DNA of 64,000 nt from Rhizobium jaguaris (GCF_003627755.1 NZ_CP032694.1:1541501-1605500), one strand, 5' to 3'. Positions 9,593 through 20,655 are shown, numbered from the stretch's first letter. Translations and numbers: made by a program. Notes: generated by a model from the letters alone, not told the origin.

Positions 9593-10182
9593 GCAAGTTT
9601 GACAAGGCCAAGGTCGAGATCGTCCGCGAGAAGACGCTTTCCAATCAATGGACGCGGCTGAGCAGCCTCGACATCGACTACACGGATTCAACGGGCGACA
9701 CGCATCGGCTGAAGCGGGAAATCTATCACCGCACGCCGGCCGCCTGCATCCTGCTCTATGATCCCAAGCGCGAGACAGTCATCCTCGTGCGGCAGTTCCG
9801 TCTGCCGGCCCACCTCACCGGCTTTCCCGGATGGATGATCGAAGTGCCCGCCGGATTGCTCGATGGCGACCATCCGGAAGAGGCGATCCGCCGCGAAGCG
9901 ATTGAGGAGACTGGCTTCCGCGTCCGCGATGTCCATTTTCTTTTCAAGGCATTCACCTCGCCAGGCGCGGTCACTGAGATCATGCATTTCTTCGCTGCCG
10001 TTGTCGACACCACGGACCGTATTGGTAGGGGCGGCGGACTCGCTGACGAACACGAGGATATCGAAGTGCTGGAAGTGAAACTCGCCGACGCCATGGCGAT
10101 GATCGAGGCAGGCGAGATCTATGACGCCAAGACGATCATGCTACTGCAATGGGCGACGTTGAACAGGCCAGGCCTGAAATAG
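9589..10182 (+). CDS. Nudix hydrolase (ADP-sugar pyrophosphatase-like)
   Basis: A 197-residue Nudix enzyme with an intact Nudix box near residues 88-110 (GLLDGDHPEEAIRREAIEETGF, pattern GX5EX7REUXEEXGU). The upstream VRQFRLPAHL and VPAGLLDGD segments resemble the ADP-ribose or GDP-mannose pyrophosphatase group (NudF/NudK). It probably cleaves a nucleoside diphosphate sugar to a nucleotide and a sugar phosphate, with Mg2+. The ATGA overlap with the molybdopterin oxidoreductase indicates translational coupling, though no biochemical link between the two is evident. Confidence 0.9.
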   Translation: MSKFDKAKVEIVREKTLSNQWTRLSSLDIDYTDSTGDTHRLKREIYHRTPAACILLYDPKRETVILVRQFRLPAHLTGFPGWMIEVPAGLLDGDHPEEAIRREAIEETGFRVRDVHFLFKAFTSPGAVTEIMHFFAAVVDTTDRIGRGGGLADEHEDIEVLEVKLADAMAMIEAGEIYDAKTIMLLQWATLNRPGLK

Positions 10183-10333
10183 CGTCGTTTGGCGGTGTTT
10201 AATTGCTGCCAAAATCAATGCGGCAGCATTCATCATGATGTCACGAATCGCGGCTACCGAGGGGCGCTCGCCGGATAGGTCCGGACCATCACCATACCTT
10301 CAAAACGATTGATGCTATTTCAGGAGAAAGCCG

Positions 10334-11502
10334 ATGTGGCTCAGCAATTTCTCGCTCGTTCTTCCCGATGAGGTCGTCGATCAGGGATCTGTTCGCATAG
10401 AAGATGGTGTGATCGCGGAGATCCGACCCGAGCTGGTGGAGGCTGCGACGTTCGATGGCGGCGGGCGGCTGCTGATGCCGGGCTTCGTCGATCTGCATGG
10501 TGATATGATCGAGCGCGAAATCGCGCCGCGGCCGAATGCGACGATGCCCATCGATTTCGGCATCCATGAACTCGACAAGAAACTTGCCGCCGCCGGTGTC
10601 ACGACCGCCTATGCCGCTGTCTCTTTCGCCACCGAAAGTGTCTACGGCCATGTCCGCTCGCTGGAGACCACCTCGGCCGTGATCCAAGGCATCAACAGCC
10701 TGCGCGACCACCTGCTGATCGACCACCGCGTCCATGCCCGTTATGAGATCACCAACGTCGGCGCAGCGCCGACGCTGGAGCGTCTGCTGGAAGGCGGTTT
10801 CGTCGACATGGTGTCGTTGACGGACCATACCCCGGGCAGGGGCAATATAACAACATCGAAGCCTACCTTCTCAGCATGTCGGAGCGCCGCGGCATCACCC
10901 GCGAAGCTGCCGAGGAAGTGTTGGCCCGGCGCATCGCCCTGCGGCACGATCCCGATATCGAACACAAGCTCCGCGATATCGTCGGCCTGACCTTGAGGCA
11001 CAAGCTGTCGCTTGCTTCGCATGACGATGACAGCGCGGAAAAGGTGGCCGAGATGTTCGACCTTGGCGTAACGATCAGCGAATTCCCCGTGACACTGCCG
11101 GCCGCCGAAGAGGCGCGTCGCCGCGGTCTCTGGACGCTGATGGGCGCGCCGAATGCCTTGCGTGGCCAATCCATGTCCGGGAATCTGAGTGCGCTCGATG
11201 CCGCCGGCGCCGGCCTTCTCGGCATCATCGCCGCCGATTATCATCCGGCCGCCTTCGTGCCGGCGATTTTCAAGATTGCTGACGTCGCCAGCGGTGGCCT
11301 GCCGGCGGCGGTTGCCATGGCGACGGCTGGTGCCGCGCGCGCAGCAGGTCTCACGGACCGTGGCGAGATCGCAGTTGGCCAGAAGGCTGATTTGGTGGCC
11401 GTCGAGCATGGCGCGGTTCATCGCATCCGCGCCACCTTCCGCAACGGCCGCATCGTCTACAGCGATGGCACGCTGCATCCACTGATGGCAACGGCTGCGT
11501 AA
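10334..11502 (+). pseudogene. phnM: phnM-type alpha-D-ribose 1-methylphosphonate 5-triphosphate diphosphatase, frameshifted
   Basis: PhnM removes pyrophosphate from the ribosyl-triphosphate intermediate in C-P lyase breakdown of phosphonates. Two overlapping frames together make one 389-codon PhnM. The first (from 10334) has the amidohydrolase metal motif GFVDLHGD and runs to SLTDHTPG. The second (in phase from about 10838) continues with SMSERRGIT, FPVTLPAAEEAR and GIIAADYHP. The phase changes just after 10837, where one missing base in GGGC-AGGGGC would restore DHTPGQGQYNNIEAYLLSM. No other phn genes are visible, so this is an isolated copy. Either it is a recent pseudogene or the assembly has lost a base. 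Confidence 0.85.
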
Positions 11503-11513
11503 GGGGAACGCAG

Positions 11514-12191
11514 CTAGATTTGGTTGATGTCACCGAGCAGTGAAATGATCTGTCGCCCATCGGCAACGGGTATCTGGGCGGCAGCAATCGCTTTGCCGCC
11601 CTCCATGCGCACCTTGCCTTGTGCCAGTAACCGGAGCGACTGCGGATAAAGCTGATGCTCGATCGTGAGCACGCGGGCGGCGAGCGTTTCCGCCGTGTCG
11701 TCGGTCAGCACCGGCACGGCTGCTTGGCCGATCGCCGGCCCTTCGTCCATGCCCTCGGTGACGAAATGCACGGTGCAGCCGGCGATCCGCTGGCCTGCGT
11801 CGATGGCGCGCTGATGCGTGTGTAGGCCGGGAAAAAGCGGCAGCAACGAAGGATGGATATTGATGATGTGGCCTTCGTAGCGCTGGATGAAGCGGCCGGA
11901 GAGCAGGCGCATATAGCCGCCAAGGCAGATAATGTCCGGCGAAAGCGCATCGAGCTGCGCGAGGATTGCCTCCTCATGCGCGTCCTTGCTGGCAAAATCC
12001 TTGCGGACGAAAGCGAAGGTGGCGATGCCCTCTGCAGCGGCTTTCGCCAAACCGCCGGCATCGGCCTTGTCGGAGATCACGCCGACGATCTCGGCCGGAT
12101 AATCCGAAGCCGCCGCAGCCTTGACCAGCGCCATCATGTTGGAGCCGCTGCCCGAGATGAAGACGACGACGCGTTTGCGGGCCGAACTCAT
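11514..12191 (-). CDS. purN: phosphoribosylglycinamide formyltransferase
   Basis: The 225-residue PurN (GART) transfers the formyl group of 10-formyltetrahydrofolate to GAR, the third step of purine synthesis. Visible signatures are FISGSGSNM near residue 13, the catalytic [16 protein letters not shown] with its Asn/His pair, and the Asp in [13 protein letters not shown]. It follows purM on the same strand with a four-base overlap, the usual order in rhizobia. Confidence 0.96.
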   Translation of the reverse strand: MSSARKRVVVFISGSGSNMMALVKAAAASDYPAEIVGVISDKADAGGLAKAAAEGIATFAFVRKDFASKDAHEEAILAQLDALSPDIICLGGYMRLLSGRFIQRYEGHIINIHPSLLPLFPGLHTHQRAIDAGQRIAGCTVHFVTEGMDEGPAIGQAAVPVLTDDTAETLAARVLTIEHQLYPQSLRLLAQGKVRMEGGKAIAAAQIPVADGRQIISLLGDINQI

Positions 12192-13261
12192 ATCGCCAGC
12201 GTGCCCTTGTAGACGGTGCCGGCAGCGACGTCGTCGCGAGCGATCATGCGACCCAGCGTGACGATGGTTTCGCCCTCGGCCTCAAGTGCCGCCTTGACGG
12301 CACCGACATTCTCGGCCGCGACGACGGCAATCATGCCGATGCCGCAGTTGAAGGTGCGCAGCATTTCCTTGGCCTCGACGCCGCCTGTCTTGGCAAGCCA
12401 GGAGAAGACCGGCGGCACCTTGACCGCGGCAAGATCGATTTCGGCAGCAAGATGCTTCGGCAGCACCCGCGGAATATTCTCAGGGAAGCCGCCGCCTGTG
12501 ATATGCGCAAGCGCCTTGATCGCATGCGTCTCGCGGATCGCTTTCAACAGCGGCTTGACGTAGATGCGTGTCGGCGTGAGCAGGGCTTCGCCGAGCGCCT
12601 TGCCGTCGGCAAAGGGAGCCGGCGCGTCCCAACCAAGGCCGGAGAGACCGACGATCTTGCGCACCAGCGAAAAACCGTTGGAGTGAACGCCGGAGGAGGC
12701 GAGGCCGAGAATGACGTCACCCTCGGCGATGTCGCCGGAGGGGAGAAGCTGCCCACGTTCGGCAGCACCCACCGCAAAGCCCGCCAGATCGTAATCGCCA
12801 TCGGAATACATGCCCGGCATTTCCGCTGTTTCTCCGCCGATCAGCGCGCAACCAGCCTCTCGGCAGCCGGCCGCAATGCCGCCGACGATCGCGGCACCCT
12901 GGTCGGGATCGAGCTTGCCGGTGGCGAAATAGTCGAGGAAGAACAGCGGTTCAGCGCCTTGGACGACGAGATCGTTGACGCACATGGCGACGAGGTCGAT
13001 GCCGACCGTGTCATGATAATTCGCATCGATGGCGATCTTCAGCTTGGTGCCGACGCCGTCATTGGCGGCAACCAGTACCGGATCGGTGAAGCCCGCGGCC
13101 TTCAGGTCGAAGAGGCCTCCGAAACCGCCGATTTCGCCGTCTGCGCCAGGGCGCCGGGTCGAACGAACCGCCGGCTTGATCTTTTCGACCAGCAGGTTAC
13201 CGGCATCAATATCGACGCCCGCATCGCTATAGGTCAGACCGTTTTTTCCAGACTGGCTCAT
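12188..13261 (-). CDS. purM: phosphoribosylformylglycinamidine cyclo-ligase
   Basis: A 357-residue AIR synthetase, ATP-dependent closure of the imidazole ring in purine synthesis. Family features are [12 protein letters not shown] at the start, [36 protein letters not shown] and [18 protein letters not shown] [14 protein letters not shown]. It is the first gene of a purM-purN operon, and the 223-base gap to the divergent permease gene must hold promoters for both directions. Confidence 0.97.
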   Translation of the reverse strand: MSQSGKNGLTYSDAGVDIDAGNLLVEKIKPAVRSTRRPGADGEIGGFGGLFDLKAAGFTDPVLVAANDGVGTKLKIAIDANYHDTVGIDLVAMCVNDLVVQGAEPLFFLDYFATGKLDPDQGAAIVGGIAAGCREAGCALIGGETAEMPGMYSDGDYDLAGFAVGAAERGQLLPSGDIAEGDVILGLASSGVHSNGFSLVRKIVGLSGLGWDAPAPFADGKALGEALLTPTRIYVKPLLKAIRETHAIKALAHITGGGFPENIPRVLPKHLAAEIDLAAVKVPPVFSWLAKTGGVEAKEMLRTFNCGIGMIAVVAAENVGAVKAALEAEGETIVTLGRMIARDDVAAGTVYKGTLAI

Positions 13262-13484
13262 ACTTCCGCCTCCGATTGGCCATCATTCCAATTGGAACAA
13301 TTTTAATCGGGTCGCCATTGCATGACAGGAACCTTTATGCAAGGCGCTAGCGCAGGCAAACCCTCGATTTTCCCCGCTTCACAGCGCCCAAAGGCCGATT
13401 TCGGGCCGCAGGCTTGACCATAATTGCGGCGTCATCCTATGTCCTAAGCGAGCGGCCGGCGGGCGGCAAATAATGGGGAAATAG

Positions 13485-14615
13485 ATGGAGCAGCAAGTCA
13501 GCGGGGCGAGCCTCAAGCGCCAGATCATCTTCTGGGTGATCGTGCTCGCGGTCTTGATTGTCTTTCTCTATCTCTTCAGCTCGATCCTCTTGCCCTTCAT
13601 CGCCGGCATGTCGGTCGCCTATTTCCTCGATCCGGTCGCCGACCGGCTGGAAAGGATCGGCCTCAGCCGTTTCATGGCGACGGTGGTGATCCTCGTCGCC
13701 TTCGTGCTGGTCTTTGCGCTGGCACTGACGATTTTCATTCCGATCATCGTCAATCAGTTCAATGATTTCATTCAACATATACCGGGCTACGTACAGCAAT
13801 TCCAGAAGTTCATCGCGCATACGCAGACCACGATGCTGCCGGATTGGATTCGCAATCAGCTCGGTGCCATCAAGGACAATTTCTCCAGCATATTGTCGGA
13901 TGGACTGAGCTTCGTCGGCGGCTTGTTCGCGCAGATATGGAGCTCCGGCAAGGCGCTGGTCAACATCATCTCACTGATGGTCGTCACTCCGGTCGTCGCC
14001 TTCTATATACTGCTCGACTGGGATCGCATGATCGCCAAGGTGGATGCCTGGGTGCCACGCGATCACGTCTCGACCGTGCGCGAAATCGCCCGGGAAGTGG
14101 ATCAGGCAATCGCCGGCTTCATCCGCGGCCAGGGCTCGCTCTGCATCATCCTCGGTGTCTATTACGGCGTCGGCCTGTCGCTGGTGGGTTTGAATTTTGG
14201 CCTGCTGATCGGTTTGTTCGCCGGCATGATCAGCTTCATCCCCTATGTCGGTTCGCTCGTCGGCCTCTTCCTGGCGGCCAGCGTCGCGCTGGTGCAGTTC
14301 TGGCCGGATTATCTCTGGATCGGGCTCACGCTCGCCGTCTTCTTCACCGGCCAGTTCCTGGAGGGCAACGTGCTGCAGCCGAAGCTGGTCGGCGAAAGTG
14401 TCGGCTTGCATCCGGTCTGGCTGATGTTCGCCCTTTTTGCCTTCGGCGCACTCTTCGGTTTCGTTGGCCTGCTGATCGCCGTTCCGGCCGCGGCAGCCTG
14501 TGGCGTCCTTGTCCGTTTCGCCCTTTCGCGGTACCTTCAGAGCGACCTCTATCATGGACGCTCGGAAACCGGTAAAGCGCGCAAAACCAAGGCCGGCAAT
14601 CCTGAGAACAAATAG
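13485..14615 (+). CDS. AI-2E family transporter / PerM-type permease
   Basis: A 376-residue inner membrane protein of the UPF0118/AI-2E (PerM) family. Several hydrophobic segments are visible: two at about residues 15-55, a pair near 65-90, then after a soluble middle region (FNDFIQHIPGYVQQF) four to five more between about 150 and 350. The conserved PYVGSLVG region near 245 is present. The solute it moves is unknown; family members have been linked to AI-2 export or ion/proton antiport. It ends two bases before hdaA, an arrangement also seen for perM and hda-type genes elsewhere. Confidence 0.9.
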   Translation: MEQQVSGASLKRQIIFWVIVLAVLIVFLYLFSSILLPFIAGMSVAYFLDPVADRLERIGLSRFMATVVILVAFVLVFALALTIFIPIIVNQFNDFIQHIPGYVQQFQKFIAHTQTTMLPDWIRNQLGAIKDNFSSILSDGLSFVGGLFAQIWSSGKALVNIISLMVVTPVVAFYILLDWDRMIAKVDAWVPRDHVSTVREIAREVDQAIAGFIRGQGSLCIILGVYYGVGLSLVGLNFGLLIGLFAGMISFIPYVGSLVGLFLAASVALVQFWPDYLWIGLTLAVFFTGQFLEGNVLQPKLVGESVGLHPVWLMFALFAFGALFGFVGLLIAVPAAAACGVLVRFALSRYLQSDLYHGRSETGKARKTKAGNPENK

Positions 14616-14617
14616 AC

Positions 14618-15330
14618 ATGACCGACGCGAAGAACGCTGATCTGAGGCGCAAGCCCGCCGAACAGCTGCCCCTGGCCTTCACCCATGACGCCGCGAGTGG
14701 CCGCGATGACCTGCTGGTGGCCAATCCCCTGAGCGCGGCCGTGAAGATCGTCGATTCATGGCCGCACTGGCCGTCGCCGGTGGTTATCCTCGCCGGGCCG
14801 GTCGGTTCGGGAAAATCGCATCTCGCCAGCATCTGGCGCGAGAAAAGCGGTGCAATCGCCATTCATCCGAAAGCCGGTTCCGCTGCCGCGGTGGCGGCGG
14901 CGGACGGCCCGGTAATCTTCGAGGATGTCGATCGCCTGGGCTTCGACGACACCGAGCTTTTTCACGTCATCAACAGCGTCAGGGAAAACGGCACGGGCTT
15001 GTTGATGACCAGCAGGCTCTGGCCAATGTCCTGGCCTGTCGCGCTACCCGATCTGCGCTCGCGGCTGAAAGCGGCGACGGTGGTCGAGATCGGCGAGCCG
15101 GACGAGGAGCTGTTGTCGCAGGTGATTGTAAAGCTTTTCGCCGACCGGCAACTTTATATCGATGACAAACTGTCCTTTACATTGTCAATCGAATGGAGCG
15201 GTCCCTGAACGCCGCGCAGTTGATCGTCGACCGGCTGGATCGGTTGGCGCTTGGTCGCGGCACCAGGATAACACGCCTTTTGGCTGCTGAAGTATTGAAC
15301 GAATTCGGCAATTCCAACCCGGCTGATTGA
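14618..15330 (+). pseudogene. hdaA: DnaA-inactivating regulator HdaA, frameshifted near its 3' end
   Basis: HdaA is the alphaproteobacterial AAA+ homologue of Hda that acts with the sliding clamp to hydrolyse DnaA-ATP and stop re-initiation. The frame from 14618 has QLPLAF (clamp-binding type motif), Walker A AGPVGSGKSH, Walker B VIFEDVDRL and the sensor segment LLMTSRLWP. It goes out of phase at the TTT of 15176-15178 and stops at 15208. The next phase continues with YIVNRMERSLNAAQLIVDRL and ends FGNSNPAD at 15330, giving the normal length of about 237 residues. One T missing from a T run explains this. Because HdaA is needed for replication control, an assembly error is likely. Confidence 0.88.
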
Positions 15331-15407
15331 GCGATAGGTGACTGTCACAGTTCCGTCGTCAAACTGCTATACGTGGCACAAAGTTCTAAGATGAGGGCAG
15401 GTGGAGC

Positions 15408-17609
15408 ATGGACTCGGCGTTAACGGAACATCAGGACACCAACCAGCAAGCCCCGGAGGCCGCGCCGCCGATCAACGAATTACTGACCAGCCCCGAGCGC
15501 TTCATCAATCGCGAATTCTCCTGGCTGCAGTTCAACCGCCGCGTTCTCGAGGAAACGTTGAACACGGCGCATCCGCTTCTGGAGCGCATCCGGTTCCTCT
15601 CCATTTCCGCCGCCAACCTCGATGAGTTCTTCATGGTGCGCGTCGCCGGCCTCGAAGGCCAGGTCCGCCAGAAGATCCTCATGCGCACGCCTGACGGCAA
15701 GACACCGGCCGAACAGCTCGACGACATCCTGCGCGAAATCGACAATCTGCAGATGGAGCAGCAGGCATCGCTCGCCGTGCTGCAGCAGTATCTCGCCAAG
15801 GAAGACATTCTGATCGTCCGCCCGCCGGCACTTTCCGAGGTCGACCGGCAATGGCTCGCCAATGAATTCGAGCAGGCGATCTTCCCGGTACTGACGCCGC
15901 TTTCCATCGATCCGGCGCATCCGTTCCCGTTCATTCCGAATCTCGGCTTCTCGATCGCGCTGCAGCTGAATAGCAAGAACGGCCGCGAGCCGATGACGGC
16001 GCTGCTGCGCCTGCCGCCGGCGCTCGACCGATTTGTCCGCCTGCCAGACGCCAGCAACGTCATCCGCTATATCACGCTGGAAGATGTGGTGAACATCTTC
16101 ATTCACCGGCTCTATCCAGGCTATGAGGTACAGGGTTCGGGTACCTTCCGCCTCATCCGCGACAGCGATATCGAAGTCGAGGAAGAGGCCGAAGATCTGG
16201 TGCGTTTCTTCGAAACGGCACTGAAGCGCCGCCGCCGCGGCTCGGTAATCCGCATCGAGACCGACTCGGAAATGCCGCTCGAGCTGCGCCAGTTTGTGGT
16301 GGAATCGCTGAACGTGCCGGAAAACCGCATCGCCGTTCTGCCCGGCCTGCTGGCCCTCAACACGCTGTCTGAAATCGCCAAGGCCCCGCGCGACGATCTG
16401 CGCTTCGAGCCTTACAATGCCCGATTTCCTGAGCGCGTCCGCGAACATGCCGGTGATTGTTTCGCCGCGATCCGCGAAAAGGACATGGTGGTCCACCATC
16501 CCTATGAATCCTTCGACGTGGTGGTCCAGTTCCTGCTCCAGGCTGCGCGCGATCCTGACGTTCTGGCGATAAAGCAGACGCTCTATCGTACCTCCAATGA
16601 CAGCCCGATCGTGCGGGCGCTGATCGACGCTGCCGATATGGGCAAGTCGGTCACGGCGCTGGTCGAGCTTAAGGCTCGCTTCGACGAGGAGGCCAACATC
16701 CGCTGGGCGCGCGACCTTGAACGCGCTGGCGTGCAGGTTGTCTTCGGCTTCATTGAGCTCAAGACGCATGCGAAGATGTCGATGGTCGTGCGTCGGGAGG
16801 ACGGCAAGCTGCGTACCTATTGCCATCTCGGCACCGGCAACTACCACCCGATCACCGCCAAGATCTATACCGACCTGTCCTACTTCACCTGCGATCCGAA
16901 GATCGCGCACGACATGGCGAACATCTTCAATTTCATCACCGGTTACGGTGAGCCGGAAGAGGGCATGAAGATCGCCGTCTCGCCCTATACGTTGCGCCCG
17001 CGCATCCTTCAGCACATCGAAGAGGAAATCGAGCACGCCGGGAACGGCCAGCCGGCGGCGATCTGGATGAAGATGAACTCGCTGGTCGACCCCGATATCA
17101 TCGACGCGCTCTACCGCGCCAGCAACGCCGGCGTCGAGATCGATCTCGTCGTGCGCGGCATCTGCTGCCTGCGTCCGCAGGTGGTCGGCCTCTCCGAGAA
17201 CATCCGCGTCAAGTCCATCGTCGGCCGCTTCCTCGAACACAGCCGCATCTTCTGTTTCGGCAATGGCCAGGGCCTGCCGTCAGAAAAGGCGCTTGTCTAT
17301 ATCGGCTCGGCCGACATGATGCCGAGAAACCTTGATCGCCGCGTTGAAACCCTCGTTCCGCTGACCAACAAGACCGTGCATGAGCAAGTTCTTGCACAGA
17401 TCATGCTGGGCAACATCATTGACAATCAGCAGAGCTACGAGATATTGCCGGACGGTACTTCGCGGCGCATGGAAGTGCGCAGAGGGGAAGAGCCGTTCAA
17501 CGCGCAACAGTATTTCATGACCAATCCCAGCCTGTCGGGCCGTGGTGAAGCTTTGAAATCCAGCGCGCCGAAACTGATCGCCGGGCTGTTGTCGGGCCGC
17601 AAGATATAA
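15408..17609 (+). CDS. ppk: polyphosphate kinase 1
   Basis: A 733-residue PPK1 that reversibly polymerises the gamma phosphate of ATP into inorganic polyphosphate. Domains are in order: N-terminal helical domain ([16 protein letters not shown]), head domain, then two phospholipase-D-like C1 and C2 domains containing the autophosphorylated His in [13 protein letters not shown] and the second His region [19 protein letters not shown]. Membrane association is typical of the family. ppx follows after 11 bases, so synthesis and degradation are encoded together, as in many rhizobia. Confidence 0.97.
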   Translation: MDSALTEHQDTNQQAPEAAPPINELLTSPERFINREFSWLQFNRRVLEETLNTAHPLLERIRFLSISAANLDEFFMVRVAGLEGQVRQKILMRTPDGKTPAEQLDDILREIDNLQMEQQASLAVLQQYLAKEDILIVRPPALSEVDRQWLANEFEQAIFPVLTPLSIDPAHPFPFIPNLGFSIALQLNSKNGREPMTALLRLPPALDRFVRLPDASNVIRYITLEDVVNIFIHRLYPGYEVQGSGTFRLIRDSDIEVEEEAEDLVRFFETALKRRRRGSVIRIETDSEMPLELRQFVVESLNVPENRIAVLPGLLALNTLSEIAKAPRDDLRFEPYNARFPERVREHAGDCFAAIREKDMVVHHPYESFDVVVQFLLQAARDPDVLAIKQTLYRTSNDSPIVRALIDAADMGKSVTALVELKARFDEEANIRWARDLERAGVQVVFGFIELKTHAKMSMVVRREDGKLRTYCHLGTGNYHPITAKIYTDLSYFTCDPKIAHDMANIFNFITGYGEPEEGMKIAVSPYTLRPRILQHIEEEIEHAGNGQPAAIWMKMNSLVDPDIIDALYRASNAGVEIDLVVRGICCLRPQVVGLSENIRVKSIVGRFLEHSRIFCFGNGQGLPSEKALVYIGSADMMPRNLDRRVETLVPLTNKTVHEQVLAQIMLGNIIDNQQSYEILPDGTSRRMEVRRGEEPFNAQQYFMTNPSLSGRGEALKSSAPKLIAGLLSGRKI

Positions 17610-17620
17610 ACTGGACCTGC

Positions 17621-19141
17621 ATGGTTGAATCAGAAGCCCAGGGGCGCCTTCCCGGTATAGCCCCTGTCTCCGTCGTCGATATTGGATCGAACTCGGTTCG
17701 TCTTGTCGTCTATGAAGGACATTCGCGGTCGCCAACCATTCTTTTCAACGAGAAGGTGCTTTGCGGCCTTGGCAAAGGCATAGCGCTGACCGGAAAGATG
17801 GATGAGGAGAGCGTTGCGCGCGCACTCGCAGCCCTGCACCGGTTCAAGGCGCTGTCCGATCAGGCGCGTGCATCGACCATCTACGTTCTGGCGACGGCTG
17901 CTGCTCGCGAGGCAAGCAATGGCCCGGAATTCATCCATCAGGCTGAATCGATCCTGCAGCGCAAGGTGCGCTTGCTTTCGGGCGAGGAAGAAGCGCAGTT
18001 TTCCGCGCTCGGTATCATCAGCGGCTTTTTCAGTCCGGACGGCATTGCCGGCGACCTCGGTGGCGGCTCGCTCGAACTCATCGACATCAGGGGCAAGGAG
18101 ATCGGCAAGGGCATCACCCTGCCGCTCGGGGGCCTCAGGCTTTCGGAATATGCCAACGGTTCGCTTGCCAGGGCGCGCAGCTTTGCCCGCAAGCATGTGA
18201 AAACAGCGAAATTATTAAGCAGGGGCGAGGGACGCACCTTCTACGCTGTTGGCGGTACCTGGCGAAACATCGCCAAGCTGCATATGGAGATCCGCAAATA
18301 TCCGCTGCATATGATGCAGGGCTATGAAGTGCCGCTGGACGAGATGATGCGCTTCCTCGACCAGATCAGCGAGGCAAGGGAAACGAAGGAGCCGGCGCTG
18401 CTGTCGATCTCCAAGCATCGTCGTTCGCTGCTGCCCTTCGGCGCGGTGGCGATGCGCGAAGTTCTGGCGGAGATGAGGCCTTCCATCGTGTCCTTCTCGG
18501 CGCAGGGCGTGCGTGAAGGCTATCTCTATTCGCTGCTGACCGAGGCGGAACGCCATAGCGATCCGCTGCTGGTTGCCGCCGGTGAGCTTGCCATCCTGCG
18601 TGCCCGCTCGCCGGAACATGCCCGCGAGCTCGCCGAGTGGACCGGCCGGATGATGCCCTTCTTCGGCATCACCGAGACGGAGGAGGAAAGCCGCTATCGC
18701 CAGGCCGCGTGCCTGCTTGCTGATATTAGCTGGCGCGCCCATCCTGACTATCGCGGCTTGCAGGCGCTGAACATCATCGCCCACACCTCCTTCGTCGGCA
18801 TCACCCATGCCGGCCGCGCCTTCATTGCGCTTGCCAACTACTATCGTTTCGAGGGCCTTAACGATGACGGCGCCACGGGGCCGTTGGCGACGATCGCCAC
18901 GCCGCAATTCATCGAGCGGGCCAAGCTGCTCGGCGGCCTGCTGCGCGTCGTCTATCTTTTTTCGGCTTCCATGCCGGGCGTCGTCCGCCACCTGTCGTTC
19001 CGCCGCTCGCTGAGCCCGGACTTGGATCTCGAATTCGTCGTGCCCGCAGAATACCACGATTTTGCCGGCGAACGGCTGGAAGGCCGGCTGCAGCAGCTCG
19101 GCAGGCTGACAAACAGAAGATTGGCGTTTCGGTTCGAGTAG
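17621..19141 (+). CDS. ppx: exopolyphosphatase / guanosine pentaphosphatase (Ppx/GppA)
   Basis: A 506-residue Ppx/GppA-family phosphatase with the actin-like ATPase fold: VVDIGSNSVRLVVYEG near residue 20, LATAAAREASNG, and GDLGGGSLELID. A helical C-terminal HD-like extension follows, as in long Ppx proteins. It hydrolyses terminal phosphate from long-chain polyphosphate and possibly pppGpp. It is read from the same transcript as ppk. Confidence 0.95.
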   Translation: MVESEAQGRLPGIAPVSVVDIGSNSVRLVVYEGHSRSPTILFNEKVLCGLGKGIALTGKMDEESVARALAALHRFKALSDQARASTIYVLATAAAREASNGPEFIHQAESILQRKVRLLSGEEEAQFSALGIISGFFSPDGIAGDLGGGSLELIDIRGKEIGKGITLPLGGLRLSEYANGSLARARSFARKHVKTAKLLSRGEGRTFYAVGGTWRNIAKLHMEIRKYPLHMMQGYEVPLDEMMRFLDQISEARETKEPALLSISKHRRSLLPFGAVAMREVLAEMRPSIVSFSAQGVREGYLYSLLTEAERHSDPLLVAAGELAILRARSPEHARELAEWTGRMMPFFGITETEEESRYRQAACLLADISWRAHPDYRGLQALNIIAHTSFVGITHAGRAFIALANYYRFEGLNDDGATGPLATIATPQFIERAKLLGGLLRVVYLFSASMPGVVRHLSFRRSLSPDLDLEFVVPAEYHDFAGERLEGRLQQLGRLTNRRLAFRFE

Positions 19142-19147
19142 GAAGAT

Positions 19148-19289
19148 ACCTTCTCCCGTGGGGAGAAGGTCGCGCAAATGCCCGGGTTGAGGGTGGCTTG
19201 CACTGTAGGACGGCCCGCAACCCTCCAAAGGGCCGTCGCTCTTGCTCTGATCCGCTCGTTGGGTACCTTCTCCTCTCGCGGGGAGAAGG
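19148..19289. repeat. pair of rhizobial CTTCTCCCC-type palindromes
   Basis: A perfect palindrome ACCTTCTCCC-GTG-GGGAGAAGGT at 19148-19170 and a second, slightly diverged copy CCTTCTCC...GGAGAAGG at 19266-19289 enclose about 95 bases without a gene. Such CTTCTCCCC/GGGGAGAAG units are scattered between genes in rhizobial genomes. Here they separate the convergent ppx and phytase-like genes and may act as terminators or remnants of a non-autonomous element. Confidence 0.6.
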
Positions 19290-19297
19290 AAACACTG

Positions 19298-20655
19298 TTA
19301 CTTGGCGTTCAGGAAATCACCGACTTCGAGAATGCTGAACTCGTTGTCGTCGGCCTTGTTGACAGCGCGGCCGGCCGAGAAGGGCAGGTTGTTGTCGTTG
19401 CCGATGATGATGTGAGTAGCATCGACGCGGTCGACGTTTTCGATGGTGACGAAGGGCATATCGTAGAAGCCGTCGCCGCCGCCCTGGCGCCGCTTGTGAT
19501 CGGGATCTTCGATGTGCAGCAGATCGATATAGCCGATCTTGCGGACAGCCTTGCCGGCATTGGCGTCGTTAAATTCGATCTTGTAAACGCGCTTCAGTTC
19601 GGCCGGCGCTTCGAAGCAATCCGGCTTCGGCTGCTTCGGATCGGCGCAGACCTTGTCCTTTGTGCCGGCGCCGTTGTCGCGCTCGATCACCAAGGCGGTG
19701 CTGGCGTCCAGCATATTGAAATCGCCGATCGAGGCGCCCTTGTCTTCGAAGGGGTAAAGCCAGCTACGGCCGGTCCAGCTCTTGGAAGCGACGTCGAATT
19801 CGATGACACGGATCGCGGTATGGCCGTCGACACTCTCCATCTGGCCGTCATCCTTGTAGATCGCGCCTTCCAATAGACCATAGAGCTTGCTGCCGTCCTT
19901 TGACATGGCGAGGCCTTCGAAGCCACCCGAGCGCTTCAGGTTGAAGGCCGGCATCTTCTGCGTCGGATTGCCGGGCAGTTGCAGCAGGGGATTGTCCGGC
20001 GACATGACGGGCTTGCCGTTGAGCGTGGTCGGGAAAACGTCGGTCAGCGCGCCGTTCGTATCGAATTTCAGCAGGTAGGGACCGAATTCGTCTCCGATCC
20101 AGAAGCCGTCCGCGACCGGTTGGATCGACTCAATGTCGAAGTCGGCGCCGGTCAGATAGCGCTTGCCGGCGCCTTCGAGAACGATCGGGAAGGGCGCTTC
20201 TTGTTCGGGTCGGACAGGAACAGGTTCTTGACGACATCGACCTTGCCATTGTCCCAGTCGAATTTGACCTGGTGCAGGAACAGCATGGAATCGCTCGAAT
20301 TTTGCTTGGAACCGAATCCGTTGTCGGTCAGCGTCCAGAAGGTGCCATCCGGCATGGTCTTGATCCCGGAAAAACCCTGGATCGCCTGGCCGTTGAAAGG
20401 CAGCTTCAGGTCGGTCATGCGGGCGCCGTCCATGCCCGGAACCGTGCCAAGGGCTTCGGTGCGCTTGCGGTCAGGCGTCGTGAACTTGCCGGACGTTTTG
20501 AGGAAATCCGGTGCATCGGCCGGCGCCGGCACAATGGTATTGGCCGGCAGAATGGCCTGCGAGGTCAGCTTTGCAGGAAATTGGGCTTCATCGGCCTTGG
20601 CCGCAGCGGCAATCAGAACAAAAAGTGCCGTGGAAGCGAAAAGAATTCGGGTCAT
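19298..20655 (-). pseudogene. secreted esterase-like/phytase-like domain protein, frameshifted
   Basis: One exported protein of about 450 residues split by a frameshift. The start at 20655 gives a signal peptide (LFASTALFVLIAAAAKADEA) and a phytase-like (PF13449-type) N-terminal half with GFSGIKTMPDGTFWTLTDNG. Near 20196 the phase changes after DPNKK. The next frame continues with APFPIVLEGAGKRYLTGADF and then SIQPVADGFWIGDEFGPYLL, GGFEGLAMS and the C-terminal ILEVGDFLN. One missing C in GGGCGC-TTC restores the frame. Probably a periplasmic beta-propeller phosphoesterase; its real activity is unknown. Indel artefact or a true pseudogene. Confidence 0.8.

Noticed and set aside
10876..11502. 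A second independent amidohydrolase gene
   Set aside because: It is the C-terminal half of PhnM continued after a frameshift.
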